64,000 nt of DNA from contig NZ_CP157005.1 in assembly GCF_039904985.1 (NCBI RefSeq), forward strand, positions 4,855,501 through 4,919,500, in the 5' to 3' direction. Shown in pieces: positions 53,480 through 63,177 of this stretch. A program made the translations under genes and the position numbers. Every line of letters starts with the position of its first letter. The first letter of the stretch is position 1. The notes under the pieces are model-generated. The model was given only the letters and a program-made list of their open reading frames with translations. It searched no databases and was not told the origin of the DNA. The DNA comes from Methylomonas sp. AM2-LC (GTDB lineage Bacteria; Pseudomonadota; Gammaproteobacteria; Methylococcales; Methylomonadaceae).

Positions 53480-54268
53480 ATGAGATGTAAAAAATTACTT
53501 AGTATGTCAATAGCATTAATGGCCATTTCTGGGTCCGCGCAGGCGCTGGATATATTACCAACGCTAACCCCGGTAGTTCCTTACAGTGCGCCTATTGGGG
53601 ATTGGAACTATTGGATTAATAATCAGTCAGTTAGTTTAACTTACAGTGCAGTTACAGGCGACTACACATTAAATGCAACCAGTACAGGCACTTTTTCTGT
53701 ATTCAACCAACTATTCGCTCAAAGTTACATTGGCAATGCTAATGAATACAGCCTATCCGCTACCTTTGACAAATCAGGTAACTTTATTGCAAACGCCGCT
53801 GGAAGTGATTACTTAAAAATTACAGGCTATTTCAACGATACCACTGCAGCCCAAATTACAGCAGATACAGGCGCGATAGCACCTACCTCAACTTCTGGAA
53901 CCAATTTGCTGCAGGCAAATTTAACAGGCTTCGGGTATAACACTGCTCAAGATACTTTAGGTTTTAGCACTCTGTTTACTGGTGGCTGGACTACTCAGCA
54001 ACCCAACATTATAGGCAGCTCAAAGGGTCAAGCCGTATATTTGTACGATCCACTTGGTCTGAATTCAGACGGCACAGCAAACTCATCCAATGAATTAGCA
54101 AGTATAATCAGCGCATTTGATGCAAAAAACTTAGGATTTGCACCAACCACAACAATTAATAATATAAACACAATTGCCTCATTACCAGTGCCATTTAGCG
54201 GCGTGTTGTTTGGCACTGGTTTAACAGCCTTGTTGGGCTTAAGCCGTCGTTCAAACAGAAAAGCTTAA
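53480..54268 (+). CDS. PEP-CTERM-type secreted protein
   Basis: A 262-residue protein starting MRCKKLLSMSIALMAIS, with a signal peptide ending AQA (~22). GGAG is 9-10 bases before ATG 53480; an ATG at 53462 lacks this. The C-terminus SLPVPFSGVLFGTGLTALLG then SRRSNRKA is a PEP-CTERM-like sorting signal, close in style to that of the DGR target. The body is Thr/Asn-rich and unknown. It lies 64 bp after another PEP-CTERM gene, with an intrinsic terminator just downstream. Confidence 0.8.
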   Translation: MRCKKLLSMSIALMAISGSAQALDILPTLTPVVPYSAPIGDWNYWINNQSVSLTYSAVTGDYTLNATSTGTFSVFNQLFAQSYIGNANEYSLSATFDKSGNFIANAAGSDYLKITGYFNDTTAAQITADTGAIAPTSTSGTNLLQANLTGFGYNTAQDTLGFSTLFTGGWTTQQPNIIGSSKGQAVYLYDPLGLNSDGTANSSNELASIISAFDAKNLGFAPTTTINNINTIASLPVPFSGVLFGTGLTALLGLSRRSNRKA

Positions 54269-54277
54269 GTGTAAGTT

Positions 54278-54309
54278 AAGCATCCTAAACTACATGGATG
54301 CTTGTTTTG
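54278..54309 (+). terminator. Intrinsic terminator after the PEP-CTERM gene pair
   Basis: AAGCATCC (54278-54285) pairs with GGATGCTT (54296-54303), followed by GTTTTG, 10 bp after the stop codon. Confidence 0.7.
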
Positions 54310-54353
54310 CTAAAGATCTAGAATATGTAAGTGTAAGCTCTTAAACTTGCACC

Positions 54354-54380
54354 CACTGTATATGCTTTCAATATACAGTG
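54354..54380. repeat. Perfect 10-bp inverted repeat
   Basis: CACTGTATAT (54354-54363) and ATATACAGTG (54371-54380) with a 7-base loop lie between convergent genes. With no T-run on either side, it is a hairpin of unknown role, possibly bidirectional termination. Confidence 0.6.
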
Positions 54381-54495
54381 TGGTGTGTCTTTATACATCA
54401 AAGGATCAGTACTCCGTCGAATACTCACTGAATAAAGCGAGTTTTCAGAACAGTCTTTTTATCTGACCAACTCTAATCAACTAGCGAATCCTTAT

Positions 54496-54924
54496 TTAAC
54501 TCGATACCGCTAGCAATACTGCACTGGCTTTAAACACGGCAGTCACTGGTTGACCTTTTTGTAAACCCAAGCCCTCAACACTATCATTGGTCACTGTAGC
54601 GGCGACTTTTTCTCCTCCTTTCAACTCAATATCCACTTCAGCATTGACTGGCCCGCGCTTTATCTCAAGTATTGACCCAGCTAGTTGATTACGTGCCGAA
54701 ATTTTATATCCACCAAAATCAGAAACCAAAATAATTTGTGGCGCTTTAATTAAGGCAAGTATGGATATTCCTGACTTAATGCCCAACGCTTCAACTGAAT
54801 TTTTAGTAATCGAAGCAACAATGGAATCACCACCTTTTAAACTAACATGAACTTCGGCATTTACAGCACCCACAATGACGTCTTTAACAATGCCATTAAA
54901 ATGATTACGCGCACTTGTTTTCAT
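54496..54924 (-). CDS. Molbindin (two TOBE/Mop domains)
   Basis: A 142-residue protein made of two ~68-residue Mop repeats: ARNHFNGIVKDVIVGAVNAEV and ARNQLAGSILEIKRGPVNAEV, each followed by LKGGD/LKGGE and a SVEALGI/SVEGLGL motif. Di-Mop molbindins bind molybdate for storage or homeostasis. The nearby nif genes suggest a link to supplying nitrogenase cofactor synthesis, as an inference. It stands alone. Confidence 0.92.
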   Translation of the reverse strand: MKTSARNHFNGIVKDVIVGAVNAEVHVSLKGGDSIVASITKNSVEALGIKSGISILALIKAPQIILVSDFGGYKISARNQLAGSILEIKRGPVNAEVDIELKGGEKVAATVTNDSVEGLGLQKGQPVTAVFKASAVLLAVSS

Positions 54925-55469
54925 ATAATACCTATATTTGAGCTGAAATTAATTGATAAGGAAAATTCGAAAGACAAACTTTAAGGCATCGACAAAACTT
55001 GCATACAAGGATAAATTATTAATTTACAAAAAACGCTAACCTGCTTTTAAAAGTACATTTTCCGATATTACCAAAACCTATAGTGAGTTAATATCACTAT
55101 AACGCGAAAACATTATATTATCTTGTATTTTAATACATATAACATGTATTAAAACAATTATTTACTAATAAAAAACCGTTGAAACAGACATTTCCATTGC
55201 ATTAAACGATCTAATGCAGATAATTGTTTTTTATACTAATCCAATGTTTACACGACCAATACTATTAGTCAATAAATGCGCAAATTATTAATAAGCACTT
55301 AGCAATAAATCAGTATGTATTTTATACGTCGGATCGGTTAGTCCGTTCATGGTTCGACTAAGCTCACCAAGAACGGACTAACCGATATGTAGAACATACT
55401 GCGTTTTTGTCAGTGGCTTATAGAAAGCCAGTGACATTGATTTATTGAATGGTATTTTCTCAAAAACTC
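54925..55469. other. AT-rich intergenic region with a palindromic repeat
   Basis: No gene is seen in 545 bases. The only structure is the 54-bp hairpin at 55333-55386. The first part is the promoter region of the leftward molbindin gene. Confidence 0.5.
55333..55386. repeat. REP-like palindromic element
   Basis: ATCGGTTAGTCCGTTC (55333-55348) is an exact reverse complement of 55371-55386. The spacer contains GGTTCGACTAAGCTCACC, similar to interspersed hairpin repeats found in many proteobacterial genomes. It is probably a dispersed repeat between genes. Confidence 0.7.
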
Positions 55470-57161
55470 TTAAACTTTAGTTTGCTTAGAAAGATACAAC
55501 GTGGGTGGTGTAAAGTCGAAACCAAAATGTTTCGGATCTTCACCAATCACTGCCGCCGAAAAAATATAAAACACATAATCATAAGTTTCTTTTGGAATCT
55601 CATACTGTTGTATAAATTTCCAAAAATTCTTATCTCTTGGATTATCGGGCATTTCTGCAATCATACTTTTAACTTTATTATGCCCATAATTATAACTTGC
55701 CATCACCAACAAACCGGATGCCTGTGCCTGTGTACTATAAATATATTTAAGATATTTGGCTCCAGCCTGTGTTGCCTGAGCAAAATCAAAACGTGAGTCT
55801 TGTGCATCAAATTCTCGGCTATTTGCCAACGGCCCACTCGCCAACCCATATTCACTTCCTGTTGTCGCCAAAAATTGCCAAGCACCTTTGGCTACGCCAA
55901 AGCGGGTTTCAGGCCCAATTGCCAATGGATCGAAATTACTTTCTTGAAGCGGTAAATAAATAAAATAAGTTGGCAACCCCTGTTTTTCCAAAGCATCGAC
56001 AATCACTGGCGCATAATGGTTTTCTTCCAGTCTTTTCATAGCCATTTGCATTCTGCCGGAACTTTGCCAAAGTTTGATGTACTTTTGCACTTCAGCAACA
56101 AAGTCATCTGGCACTTCCAATTCACTTTCACCAAACCCTCTAGCCACACGAGTTATTAATTCTTTTTCATATCGCTCATCGCTAGGAAAACTGATCCGCA
56201 GAAAATTGATCTCGTTTAAATAGCTTTCATATTTGGCTTTCATCGCTTTTAGCTTTTCTCTTTCCTGCGCCAAGCGTTGCTTTTCCTCGAGTATTTTTTG
56301 TTGCTCTTCTCTGGCTCGCTCTTGCTCAGCTTTCAATCGTTCGCCACTGATCTCCTGCATAGTTTGTGACAACGCTTTTGCGCTACTTTCCAACCTTACA
56401 TCAGCCTGAGATAAATTGACTTCTAAGGTTTTAATGTCATAAAACATATTTATGGCAATCAAACGTGCGTTGGCAAGCGCAAAATGCTGGTAAGTCACAA
56501 GCGTTGCTGACAATACAAATAATACGCCTAACAGCCATATCACCTTTTTATAACTCTTACTCCTAACTGCCCTATCCTCACGAATCAGCCTTCGTACCAT
56601 AATAGTATGCTCGCCCATATCATCGGTTTCTGCTTCGTTCAATAGCCTGTTTCTTACTTCTTCTGCTGATAAAGCTGGCTTGGCCTTAATAATTTGTTGA
56701 GCTGGCAAAGATGCTGCAACTGAGAAAGAGTTAGCAGAGGGAGTTGGCTTGTGATGAAGTATTTGCGTAACTTGTTTGGCGGCCTGAATTTCTAACAAAT
56801 AACCAGACCCTCCCAATACTACAGTCGTGGGCAAATTAAGTTTAATTTTTTCCTGAACTAAGGCATCATTTAGAAAAACACCATGCGTACTTTTTAAGTT
56901 GTATAACCAATAACACCCCAACTCCCACTTTACCTCCATATGATGTCGACTAACCAAAATATTTTCAATACTAATGGCATTATCGGCAGCCCGTCCGACA
57001 TTAAAACGATCCGCAAAAGAATAACTGGCAATACGATTACCTGCGGCATCAAACAAATTGACTTGTAATGTTTGCGCCTGATTTAAGACCGTTTTCTCTG
57101 TATCAACTGGCTGTTGCTGTTGAGGATTAGCACGTACCAGTATTGTTTTATCATCATTCAT
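55470..57161 (-). CDS. FHA-domain membrane protein with lytic transglycosylase domain
   Basis: A 563-residue protein. It has an N-terminal FHA domain (GRAADNAISIENILVSRHHM; LKSTHGVFLND) that binds phosphothreonine. One transmembrane helix follows (~residues 190-215, VIWLLGVLFVLSATLVTYQ), then a coiled coil rich in Glu/Lys/Gln. The C-terminal SLT-type lysozyme-like domain has the catalytic glutamate in LQESNFDPLAIG and the GAWQF, ASYNYGHNKV motifs. The start at 57161 is chosen at the FHA side; an upstream ATG (57236) adds an unlikely Cys-rich tail. It probably cuts peptidoglycan under phospho-signal control. Confidence 0.85.
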   Translation of the reverse strand: MNDDKTILVRANPQQQQPVDTEKTVLNQAQTLQVNLFDAAGNRIASYSFADRFNVGRAADNAISIENILVSRHHMEVKWELGCYWLYNLKSTHGVFLNDALVQEKIKLNLPTTVVLGGSGYLLEIQAAKQVTQILHHKPTPSANSFSVAASLPAQQIIKAKPALSAEEVRNRLLNEAETDDMGEHTIMVRRLIREDRAVRSKSYKKVIWLLGVLFVLSATLVTYQHFALANARLIAINMFYDIKTLEVNLSQADVRLESSAKALSQTMQEISGERLKAEQERAREEQQKILEEKQRLAQEREKLKAMKAKYESYLNEINFLRISFPSDERYEKELITRVARGFGESELEVPDDFVAEVQKYIKLWQSSGRMQMAMKRLEENHYAPVIVDALEKQGLPTYFIYLPLQESNFDPLAIGPETRFGVAKGAWQFLATTGSEYGLASGPLANSREFDAQDSRFDFAQATQAGAKYLKYIYSTQAQASGLLVMASYNYGHNKVKSMIAEMPDNPRDKNFWKFIQQYEIPKETYDYVFYIFSAAVIGEDPKHFGFDFTPPTLYLSKQTKV

Positions 57162-57676
57162 TGTGCAGGGTTGATTTTTTCTGTGTTTAAAATCAGTGAA
57201 CCAGCAAAATTGTCTATATGCTGCAAAACACTCCACACCAAACTATAGACATTACATATGCTAGAAGTTAAGATTTTTGTTGAGCAGAAACTATAAAATC
57301 AGTCTGATACATAGCGAAGTTTTAGCCCAACACAACTTATAGTAGACGTTTTTAAACACGAACGAAACAAAAATTCGCCAACCTATTATCAAGGGCTTGC
57401 TAACCCATAGCGTGCTAACTTGATAAAGATCGGTTCTATCAGAAAAATTAAAAATCCGCAAAGTGGATTTGCTTACCACTCGCAGCCAGACGAGTAGCAA
57501 CAAGTGGACTCAAAGAGAATCTTCCTCCCTAAGTCTTTTGGATTCATGGGCAAGTTAAGAATACTTAATGCTAAGATAGCTTTAAACACTAGGCCAATAC
57601 AAGATGTCCATTGCCAAATGCACTGGACATCCTGCAAAGTCGAAATCAACGATAAAAAGGACTTTTGTTCCAATAT
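57162..57676. other. Intergenic region between the FHA gene and nifS
   Basis: About 515 bases without a convincing gene. It contains the hairpin at 57603-57631 and presumably the promoter of the leftward FHA/transglycosylase gene. Confidence 0.5.
57603..57631 (-). terminator. Hairpin downstream of nifS
   Basis: GATGTCCA (57603-57610) pairs with TGGACATC (57624-57631), and the inner bases can extend the stem. It lies ~46 bp after the nifS stop on the minus strand. The following T-run is weak (TTGTATTGG), so it may stabilise the mRNA instead of terminating it. Confidence 0.45.
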
Positions 57677-58885
57677 TTATGCATAAGTTGGCTGAAAGGC
57701 CTGTTCTGGATTAGCCACCGGACCATCCCCTTCCCAATAGGGTGATAGTTTACGTAAATTAGCCACAATACCCGGCATCACTTTCAGAACCTCATCAACT
57801 TCACTCATAGTGTTGTAGCGGGAAAATGAAAAACGAATGGTGCCATGCGCCGCAGTATAAGGAATTTGCATTGCACGCATCACATGCGAAGGCTCCAGAG
57901 AACCGGAAGTACACGCCGAACCACTAGATGCAGCAATACCTGCTTTATTCAACAACATCAAAATTGCTTCGCCTTCGATATATTCAAAGGCAATATCGGT
58001 GGTATTAGGTAATCGGTTATTCAGATCACCCGTAATAAAACAATGTGGAATTTGTTCAATAATTCCCTGCTCTAATCGGTCTCGCATAGCTTTTACCTGA
58101 ATATTTTCATACTCCATATGCTCCATAGCCATTTCGCAGGCTTTACCCAAACCAACAATAGAGGCGCTATTTTCTGTACCAGCCCGTCGACCACGCTCCT
58201 GATGCCCGCCTCGAAGTAATGGCCGATAACGAGTACCTCTACGCAAATACAATACTCCAATACCTTTAGGCGCATGCAGCTTATGCCCAGAAATGGATAA
58301 CATATCAATTTTAGTATCTTGCAACATCATTGGTATTTTTCCAACGGCTTGTACCGCATCGGTATGAAACATTACACCGGCATTACTCGCCATATCTGCC
58401 ATTTCTATGACAGGAAAAATGGTACCGGTTTCGTTATTTGCCCACATAACAGAGACAATAGCCACTTGGTCAGACAACATGTTTTTATAGGATTCCAGAT
58501 TTAATCGTCCACATTTATCCACGGGTAAACGGTGGATGGTATAGCCTTCTTTTTCCAGATTTTCACATAAATTTAAAATCGCAGGATGCTCTACTGCGGT
58601 GGTAATTATTTCTTTACGATTAGGTTGGGCCTTAATAGCCGATAAAATTGCGGTTGAATCAGATTCTGTGCCGCAAGAGGTAAAAATAATTTCAGAATCA
58701 TGCTCCGCACCTATAAGCTCCTGTACTTGTCCACGGGCTTTTTTAATGGCACGAGCAACACCATCGGCAAATCGATGAATTGATGAAGGATTACCGAACT
58801 GCTCAGTAAAAAAAGGGATCATTGCATCAACAACGGCACTATCCACTTTCGTAGTGGCATTATTATCCAGATAAATATCAGGCAT
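57677..58885 (-). CDS. nifS: Cysteine desulfurase NifS
   Basis: A 402-residue PLP enzyme starting [15 protein letters not shown], the usual NifS N-terminus. The PLP lysine is in [12 protein letters not shown], and the catalytic cysteine in [17 protein letters not shown]. It supplies sulphur for Fe-S cluster assembly on NifU. The ATG at 58885 overlaps nifU by 8 bp; an upstream ATG at 58939 would add a tail lying wholly inside nifU. Confidence 0.95.
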   Translation of the reverse strand: MPDIYLDNNATTKVDSAVVDAMIPFFTEQFGNPSSIHRFADGVARAIKKARGQVQELIGAEHDSEIIFTSCGTESDSTAILSAIKAQPNRKEIITTAVEHPAILNLCENLEKEGYTIHRLPVDKCGRLNLESYKNMLSDQVAIVSVMWANNETGTIFPVIEMADMASNAGVMFHTDAVQAVGKIPMMLQDTKIDMLSISGHKLHAPKGIGVLYLRRGTRYRPLLRGGHQERGRRAGTENSASIVGLGKACEMAMEHMEYENIQVKAMRDRLEQGIIEQIPHCFITGDLNNRLPNTTDIAFEYIEGEAILMLLNKAGIAASSGSACTSGSLEPSHVMRAMQIPYTAAHGTIRFSFSRYNTMSEVDEVLKVMPGIVANLRKLSPYWEGDGPVANPEQAFQPTYA

Positions 58886-59786
58886 GTCCTGCCTCCATAA
58901 TTGACACCAGCTTCGGCATTTGCGAGGCAGGTACGACACGAATAAATTCTCCCAGCACTTCCAGTAAGCGTTGTTGAATACCAGAAATAGTCATAGAAGC
59001 CATTTGACAGCCGTTACAGGCTCCTGTCATATTCACATATGCAATGTTGTCGACAACTTCGACCAATTCCACATCACCACCATCAGCCATCAATTGTGGA
59101 CGAAGAGCATTTAGAACTTCCTCAATTTTTTTGATGCGTTGCAAATTGGTAAGCGGTTTCTTTTCAGCAACTACCGGTTTTTCTACCGGTGCAGCAAGCG
59201 GATCGAAAGATTCGCCGCGCTCTTTAAGTACGCGCTCTAAAATCGCTTCAATATCTTCATGACATGCAGCACAACCACCACCAGCCTTCGTGTAATTTGT
59301 TACATCCTCAACGGTACGCAACTTATTTGCCCACACCATTTCTTCTATCATAACGGCATCTATGGCAAAACATTTGCAAATAAGCGCCCCTTCTTCGTGA
59401 TCATCTTTCCATTCTTCGCCGCGATAATTTGCCACGGCTGCTTGTAATGCTTCACGGCCCATTACTGAACAATGCATTTTTTCTGGAGGCAATCCATCCA
59501 GTTCTTTGGCAATATCCTGATTGGTGACTTGCAGTGCTTCATCCAAAGTTAAACCTTTGATAATTTCTGTCAATACAGAAGACGATGCAATAGCTGAACC
59601 ACAACCAAAAGTTTGGAAACCAGCTTCTTCAATCACTTCAGTTTTATCATTTACTTTCAACGTCAGGCGTAAAGCATCGCCACAACTAATCGAACCAACT
59701 TCCCCAATTGCATTTGCACCCGCTACAGCGCCAGCATTTTTAGGGTTAAAAAAATGTTCTTTTACTTTATCTGAATAATCCCACAT
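58878..59786 (-). CDS. nifU: Fe-S cluster scaffold NifU
   Basis: A 302-residue three-domain NifU. The N-terminal IscU-like domain has C35, C62 and C106. The central domain holds a permanent [2Fe-2S] cluster (CKCFAID and [12 protein letters not shown]). The C-terminal Nfu domain carries [10 protein letters not shown]. It starts at ATG 59786; a GTG precedes it. The full three-domain form is the nitrogenase-type scaffold. It is the middle gene of the iscA-nifU-nifS operon. Confidence 0.95.
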   Translation of the reverse strand: MWDYSDKVKEHFFNPKNAGAVAGANAIGEVGSISCGDALRLTLKVNDKTEVIEEAGFQTFGCGSAIASSSVLTEIIKGLTLDEALQVTNQDIAKELDGLPPEKMHCSVMGREALQAAVANYRGEEWKDDHEEGALICKCFAIDAVMIEEMVWANKLRTVEDVTNYTKAGGGCAACHEDIEAILERVLKERGESFDPLAAPVEKPVVAEKKPLTNLQRIKKIEEVLNALRPQLMADGGDVELVEVVDNIAYVNMTGACNGCQMASMTISGIQQRLLEVLGEFIRVVPASQMPKLVSIMEAGHA

Positions 59787-59806
59787 CACTAATTCCTCGG
59801 TAAGCG

Positions 59807-60163
59807 TTAAGAACAGGTTTTGGTGGGTGCGCCGTTATCGCTAGTGGTAAACGACGAACCACAAGCACAACTTTTTACCGCATTTGGATTTGTAAATTTA
59901 AAACCCGAACCATCCAAACTATCAACAAAATCAATAGACATACCATCCAGTTTTGGCAAACTCAGCGGATCGACAAATACTTTTACTTCACCACAATCAA
60001 TAACGGTATCATCAGTATTTTCAGAGGACTCCAAGCGTAAGCCATAGGAAAGCCCTGAACAACCGCCATCGGTCACTTCAATCCGTAGCCCGCCAGTTGG
60101 TTTATCTGAACTGCTAATGAATCTACCTACGGCATTTATTGCGTTTTCGGTTAATGTGATCAT
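59807..60163 (-). CDS. iscA: IscA/HesB-type Fe-S carrier (Nif-IscA)
   Basis: A 118-residue A-type carrier with three conserved cysteines in [10 protein letters not shown] and SCACGSSF, and the family motifs LRIEVTDGG and [11 protein letters not shown]. Genes of this type in nif clusters carry [4Fe-4S] clusters to nitrogenase maturation. It is the first gene behind a sigma-54 promoter and lies 20 bp before nifU. Confidence 0.93.
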   Translation of the reverse strand: MITLTENAINAVGRFISSSDKPTGGLRIEVTDGGCSGLSYGLRLESSENTDDTVIDCGEVKVFVDPLSLPKLDGMSIDFVDSLDGSGFKFTNPNAVKSCACGSSFTTSDNGAPTKTCS

Positions 60164-60208
60164 TTTTTAATCTCCTGAACGGTTTGGCATTGATCTTGTA
60201 ACAAGTAA

Positions 60209-60224
60209 AGCAACCAGTGTGCCA
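60209..60224 (-). promoter_or_regulatory. Sigma-54 (RpoN) promoter of iscA-nifU-nifS
   Basis: On the minus strand TGGCAC-ACTGG-TTGCT matches the -24/-12 consensus TGGCAC-N5-TTGCW exactly. The -12 element lies ~46 bp before the iscA start. Confidence 0.9.
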
Positions 60225-60320
60225 TACGTTAAAATTTTAATTAACCAATTGATTTAATTGAATACTGCAAATAACACACTGATATACATTTGGCTTGTTC
60301 AACAACAATCCAACTATATT

Positions 60321-60336
60321 TGTTAGGTTTACTACA
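60321..60336. promoter_or_regulatory. NifA upstream activator sequence
   Basis: TGT-N10-ACA (60321-60323 and 60334-60336) is an exact NifA-type site, about 100 bp upstream of the sigma-54 promoter at 60209-60224. That is the usual distance. It also lies 23 bp before the nifZ ATG, on the other side. Confidence 0.75.
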
Positions 60337-60358
60337 AAATACTCACAGGAAAAATGCC

Positions 60359-60622
60359 ATGAAAGTAGACGAATTAGATTTAGGTGATGTGGTTTATGCT
60401 GCGCATAGCATATTTGATGATGGCAGTATGCCAGATAGTAAAGAAGGCGAACTATTGGCCTCAGCTGGTACGCGTGGCGTGATTGTAATGAAAGGTCATG
60501 TAGAAGAAGATCCAACTTTGAATGTTTTTTTAGTTAGGTTTGAAGACAATGACATGAATTTGGGCCCCCTCATCGGTTGCTGGACCAGTGACTTGGAAGT
60601 AGAAGTGCCTGAGTTAGGATAA
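60359..60622 (+). CDS. nifZ: NifZ-family protein
   Basis: An 87-residue NifZ-domain protein: ELDLGDVVYAAHSIFDDGS, LLASAGTRGVIVMKGHVEE, VFLVRFEDNDM and GPLIGCWTSDLEVEV. NifZ helps P-cluster assembly in nitrogenase MoFe protein. The ATG at 60359 has AGGA ~9 bases before it. It is divergent from the iscA-nifUS operon, sharing the activator region, but no sigma-54 promoter was found for it. Confidence 0.9.
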   Translation: MKVDELDLGDVVYAAHSIFDDGSMPDSKEGELLASAGTRGVIVMKGHVEEDPTLNVFLVRFEDNDMNLGPLIGCWTSDLEVEVPELG

Positions 60623-60690
60623 ACTCATCCTAAGCCTTTGTGGTTTAATGACATTTACCAGCTTAACTATTTACCCTTACGGGAATCACT

Positions 60691-62286
60691 ATGTCCGATG
60701 CCACTGATTTCATACGCCATTATCATCAACGCACCAAACACCAGATTAATGCTTATGCGGCTGGCCCGGCATCGCTGGATTGGGATGATCAACCAAATCC
60801 GTTTCGACGTTTTAGTGGTTGCGAAATTGTAACATTACCTACACCCGGTTCTGATCTCGATGCTTTATTTGCCGAACTAGACAACCCCGAACGGATCAGC
60901 TCTCAAGCCTTGGACTTGCAAAGCTTAGGTTTGTTACTTGAATTATCATTCGGCCTTTCAGCATGGAAACAATTTGGTCCGGATAGATGGGCATTACGCT
61001 GTAATCCCTCCAGTGGTAATTTACATCCCACTGAGGCTTATGTACTTTGTAGTGATGCAACACTATTAATTCCTGGCGTTTATCACTATGTTAGCCACGA
61101 CCACCATCTTGAGCGCCGTGGTCAATTTAAGGTTAACCCTGTAAATTCTGAGATTTTTATTGCTTTATCTTCCATTCATTGGCGCGAAGCATGGAAATAT
61201 GGCGAAAGGGCATTTCGTTATTGTCAGCATGATATTGGTCATGCTCTAGCGGCTTTAAGTTACGCGGCTGCCTGTTTAGGCTGGTCAATTGAATTATGTA
61301 GTTCTGTAGCTGATAGTGAAATTGCCGCTGGGTTAGGGCTAAACCAAGCTACTGATTTTATAGCGTCTGAACATGAATCAGCCGATATATTATGTCGAAT
61401 AATCACTCCATCATCTCCGAGCAACCACTTTAATCCGGTTTGTTTATCGTCATTGTTCGCTTCAACACAATGGTTTGGCACAGCCGAACAACTGAGTGGC
61501 CGACATTTTTATCGCTGGCCTATTATTGACGATGTTTCTAAACAAGCAGAAAAACCTGCAACGCCCATCGAACACTGGCAACCAGAACCAGTTTACTTGG
61601 CTATACCCAAATACAATCTGACTGCCAGTAAGTTAATTCGCCAGCGCCGAAGTGCGCAAAATTTTAACGGCAAAGCTGATCCCATACCACTTGCCGATTT
61701 TCAACGCATGCTTTGTTCTTTGTTGCCGAATCAAAAGCCCCCTTTTAGCGCATGGAATTGGTCACCTGCTGTCCATATATTTATATTTGTGCATCGGGTT
61801 GAAAATCTTGCACCGGGCCTCTATTTTTTACCGCGTAACACTACCGACATTCCCAGTTTACAAGCCGCATTTTCTGCTGATTTTGTTTGGCAAACGGTGC
61901 CAGCTCCCTGCTCATTTTACTTACTTACCCCAGGAAACGTTAGACAAGCTGCCCAAACCCTCTCCTGTCATCAAGCTATTGCCAGCGACAGTGCTTTCAG
62001 TTTAGGTATGCTAGCCCGCTTTGCGGATACTATCAGCACTGCAGCCTGGAATTATCGGCGTTTGTTTTGGGAATGTGGCCTTCTAGGTCAGATCCTGTAT
62101 CTGGAAGCTGAAGCTGTCGGTCTCAGAGGTACTGGTATAGGTTGTTTTTTTGATGATGCAGTGCATGGTGTATTAGGCTTAAAAGACGATGATTGGCAAA
62201 GTTTATATCACTTTACAGTAGGTACACCAAAAGATGACAACAGATTGCAGACCTTACCTGCCTATACGCATTTATTATCTAACTGA
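60691..62286 (+). CDS. SagB/ThcOx-type oxidoreductase (double nitroreductase fold)
   Basis: A 531-residue protein with two nitroreductase-like halves. The first has the SagB-type RCNPSSGNLHPTEAYVL (~109-125), HALAALSYAAACLGW; the second has IRQRRSAQNFNGKADP (~316-331) and AETADTISTAAWNYR-like helical segments. SagB-type FMN enzymes oxidise azolines in peptides, but many stand-alone double-domain members are annotated only as nitroreductase-family. It begins 68 bp after nifZ; no precursor peptide or cyclodehydratase is seen nearby. Role unknown. Confidence 0.8.
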   Translation: MSDATDFIRHYHQRTKHQINAYAAGPASLDWDDQPNPFRRFSGCEIVTLPTPGSDLDALFAELDNPERISSQALDLQSLGLLLELSFGLSAWKQFGPDRWALRCNPSSGNLHPTEAYVLCSDATLLIPGVYHYVSHDHHLERRGQFKVNPVNSEIFIALSSIHWREAWKYGERAFRYCQHDIGHALAALSYAAACLGWSIELCSSVADSEIAAGLGLNQATDFIASEHESADILCRIITPSSPSNHFNPVCLSSLFASTQWFGTAEQLSGRHFYRWPIIDDVSKQAEKPATPIEHWQPEPVYLAIPKYNLTASKLIRQRRSAQNFNGKADPIPLADFQRMLCSLLPNQKPPFSAWNWSPAVHIFIFVHRVENLAPGLYFLPRNTTDIPSLQAAFSADFVWQTVPAPCSFYLLTPGNVRQAAQTLSCHQAIASDSAFSLGMLARFADTISTAAWNYRRLFWECGLLGQILYLEAEAVGLRGTGIGCFFDDAVHGVLGLKDDDWQSLYHFTVGTPKDDNRLQTLPAYTHLLSN

Positions 62287-62511
62287 TAGACCTAATGTAT
62301 GTACGTCAGTAGAGAGTATCGTAAACACAGCTAAAATCAATGAAGTTGATGAAAATATGATTTGTAAGGGAAATTACTGGGATATCACGTTTTTTTTCGC
62401 AGTATTCTGAATTCTATAGAAAAGTGTCGGGGCTTACCGAGCCATTACAATTATCAATAGCACCGTCACTAATTATTGATGCACGAAGTCCATTTCGAAT
62501 CACTTTATAAT

Positions 62512-63086
62512 CTAGCCAGGGGTATCAAGAATACAAAAACCATTTACCGGATGAGAACCATTAGGGCAGTTAAGTATCGTGATTTTTCTAGCTAATGGTT
62601 TATTATATTGCCCTAGTGTGTCCAACATAAAGTACGGCTCTAAAGGGACGCTATCAGTAAAGTGATAATCGACACCCAAGTTAGAAAAGGGGGCGTTAAC
62701 CCAATACCGGCAAAAAACCCCTTTGTAAAATCATAACCACCACCTACTTCTCCTTGCATGTAATCTGCACCATTGAAATATTTTAGTCGTATCTTGCCCG
62801 GCTTCAGCCCGCCATAAACTTTGAATGAGAAAGAAACATCGCCGCCGTATGTATCGCCATTTGTACTTACATTTGCATGCCGAAAACCAACCACAATATC
62901 AGGCACCAGGTTGTCACCCAAAGCCCATTTCAATCCTGCATAACCATTATCAACATCCTTTGTTGTCGGTATACCAATAACAGTTTCAGTCACCGGAACC
63001 GGATTCGGCACCCCGTTAGCTAAGACCACAAAACTAGTAAAAATATACGCACAAGCCAATGGTAGAGAATATTTAGTAATGGACAT
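62512..63086 (-). pseudogene. Beta-barrel-like outer-membrane protein, frameshifted
   Basis: The frame opens MSITKYSLPLACAYIF with a signal peptide (cleavage near ANG). It reads beta-strand-like sequence (YAGLKWALGDNLVPDIVVGF, VSFSFKVYGGLKPGKIRL, GEVGGGYDFTKGFFAGIGL). At the CCCCC-TTTT tract near 62690 it shifts and stops at 62640. In the +1 frame the protein continues sensibly: SNLGVDYHFTDSVPLEPYF, later CPNGSHPVNGFC, to a stop at 62512. One extra base in the homopolymer explains it: mutation, phase variation or sequencing error. Function unknown. Confidence 0.65.
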
Positions 63087-63177
63087 TGGTTTCCCCCCAG
63101 ATTAGTTATTATTGATTATTTTTTGCTATTTCCGTGAAATTTATTTACAAAACATAACGTTATACAGACAATTGCCG

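Noticed and set aside
54411..54430. Reverse-complement echo of the sequence just before the PEP-CTERM start at 53480
   Set aside because: Only about 10 shared bases (GAGTATTCGA); too short to separate from chance.
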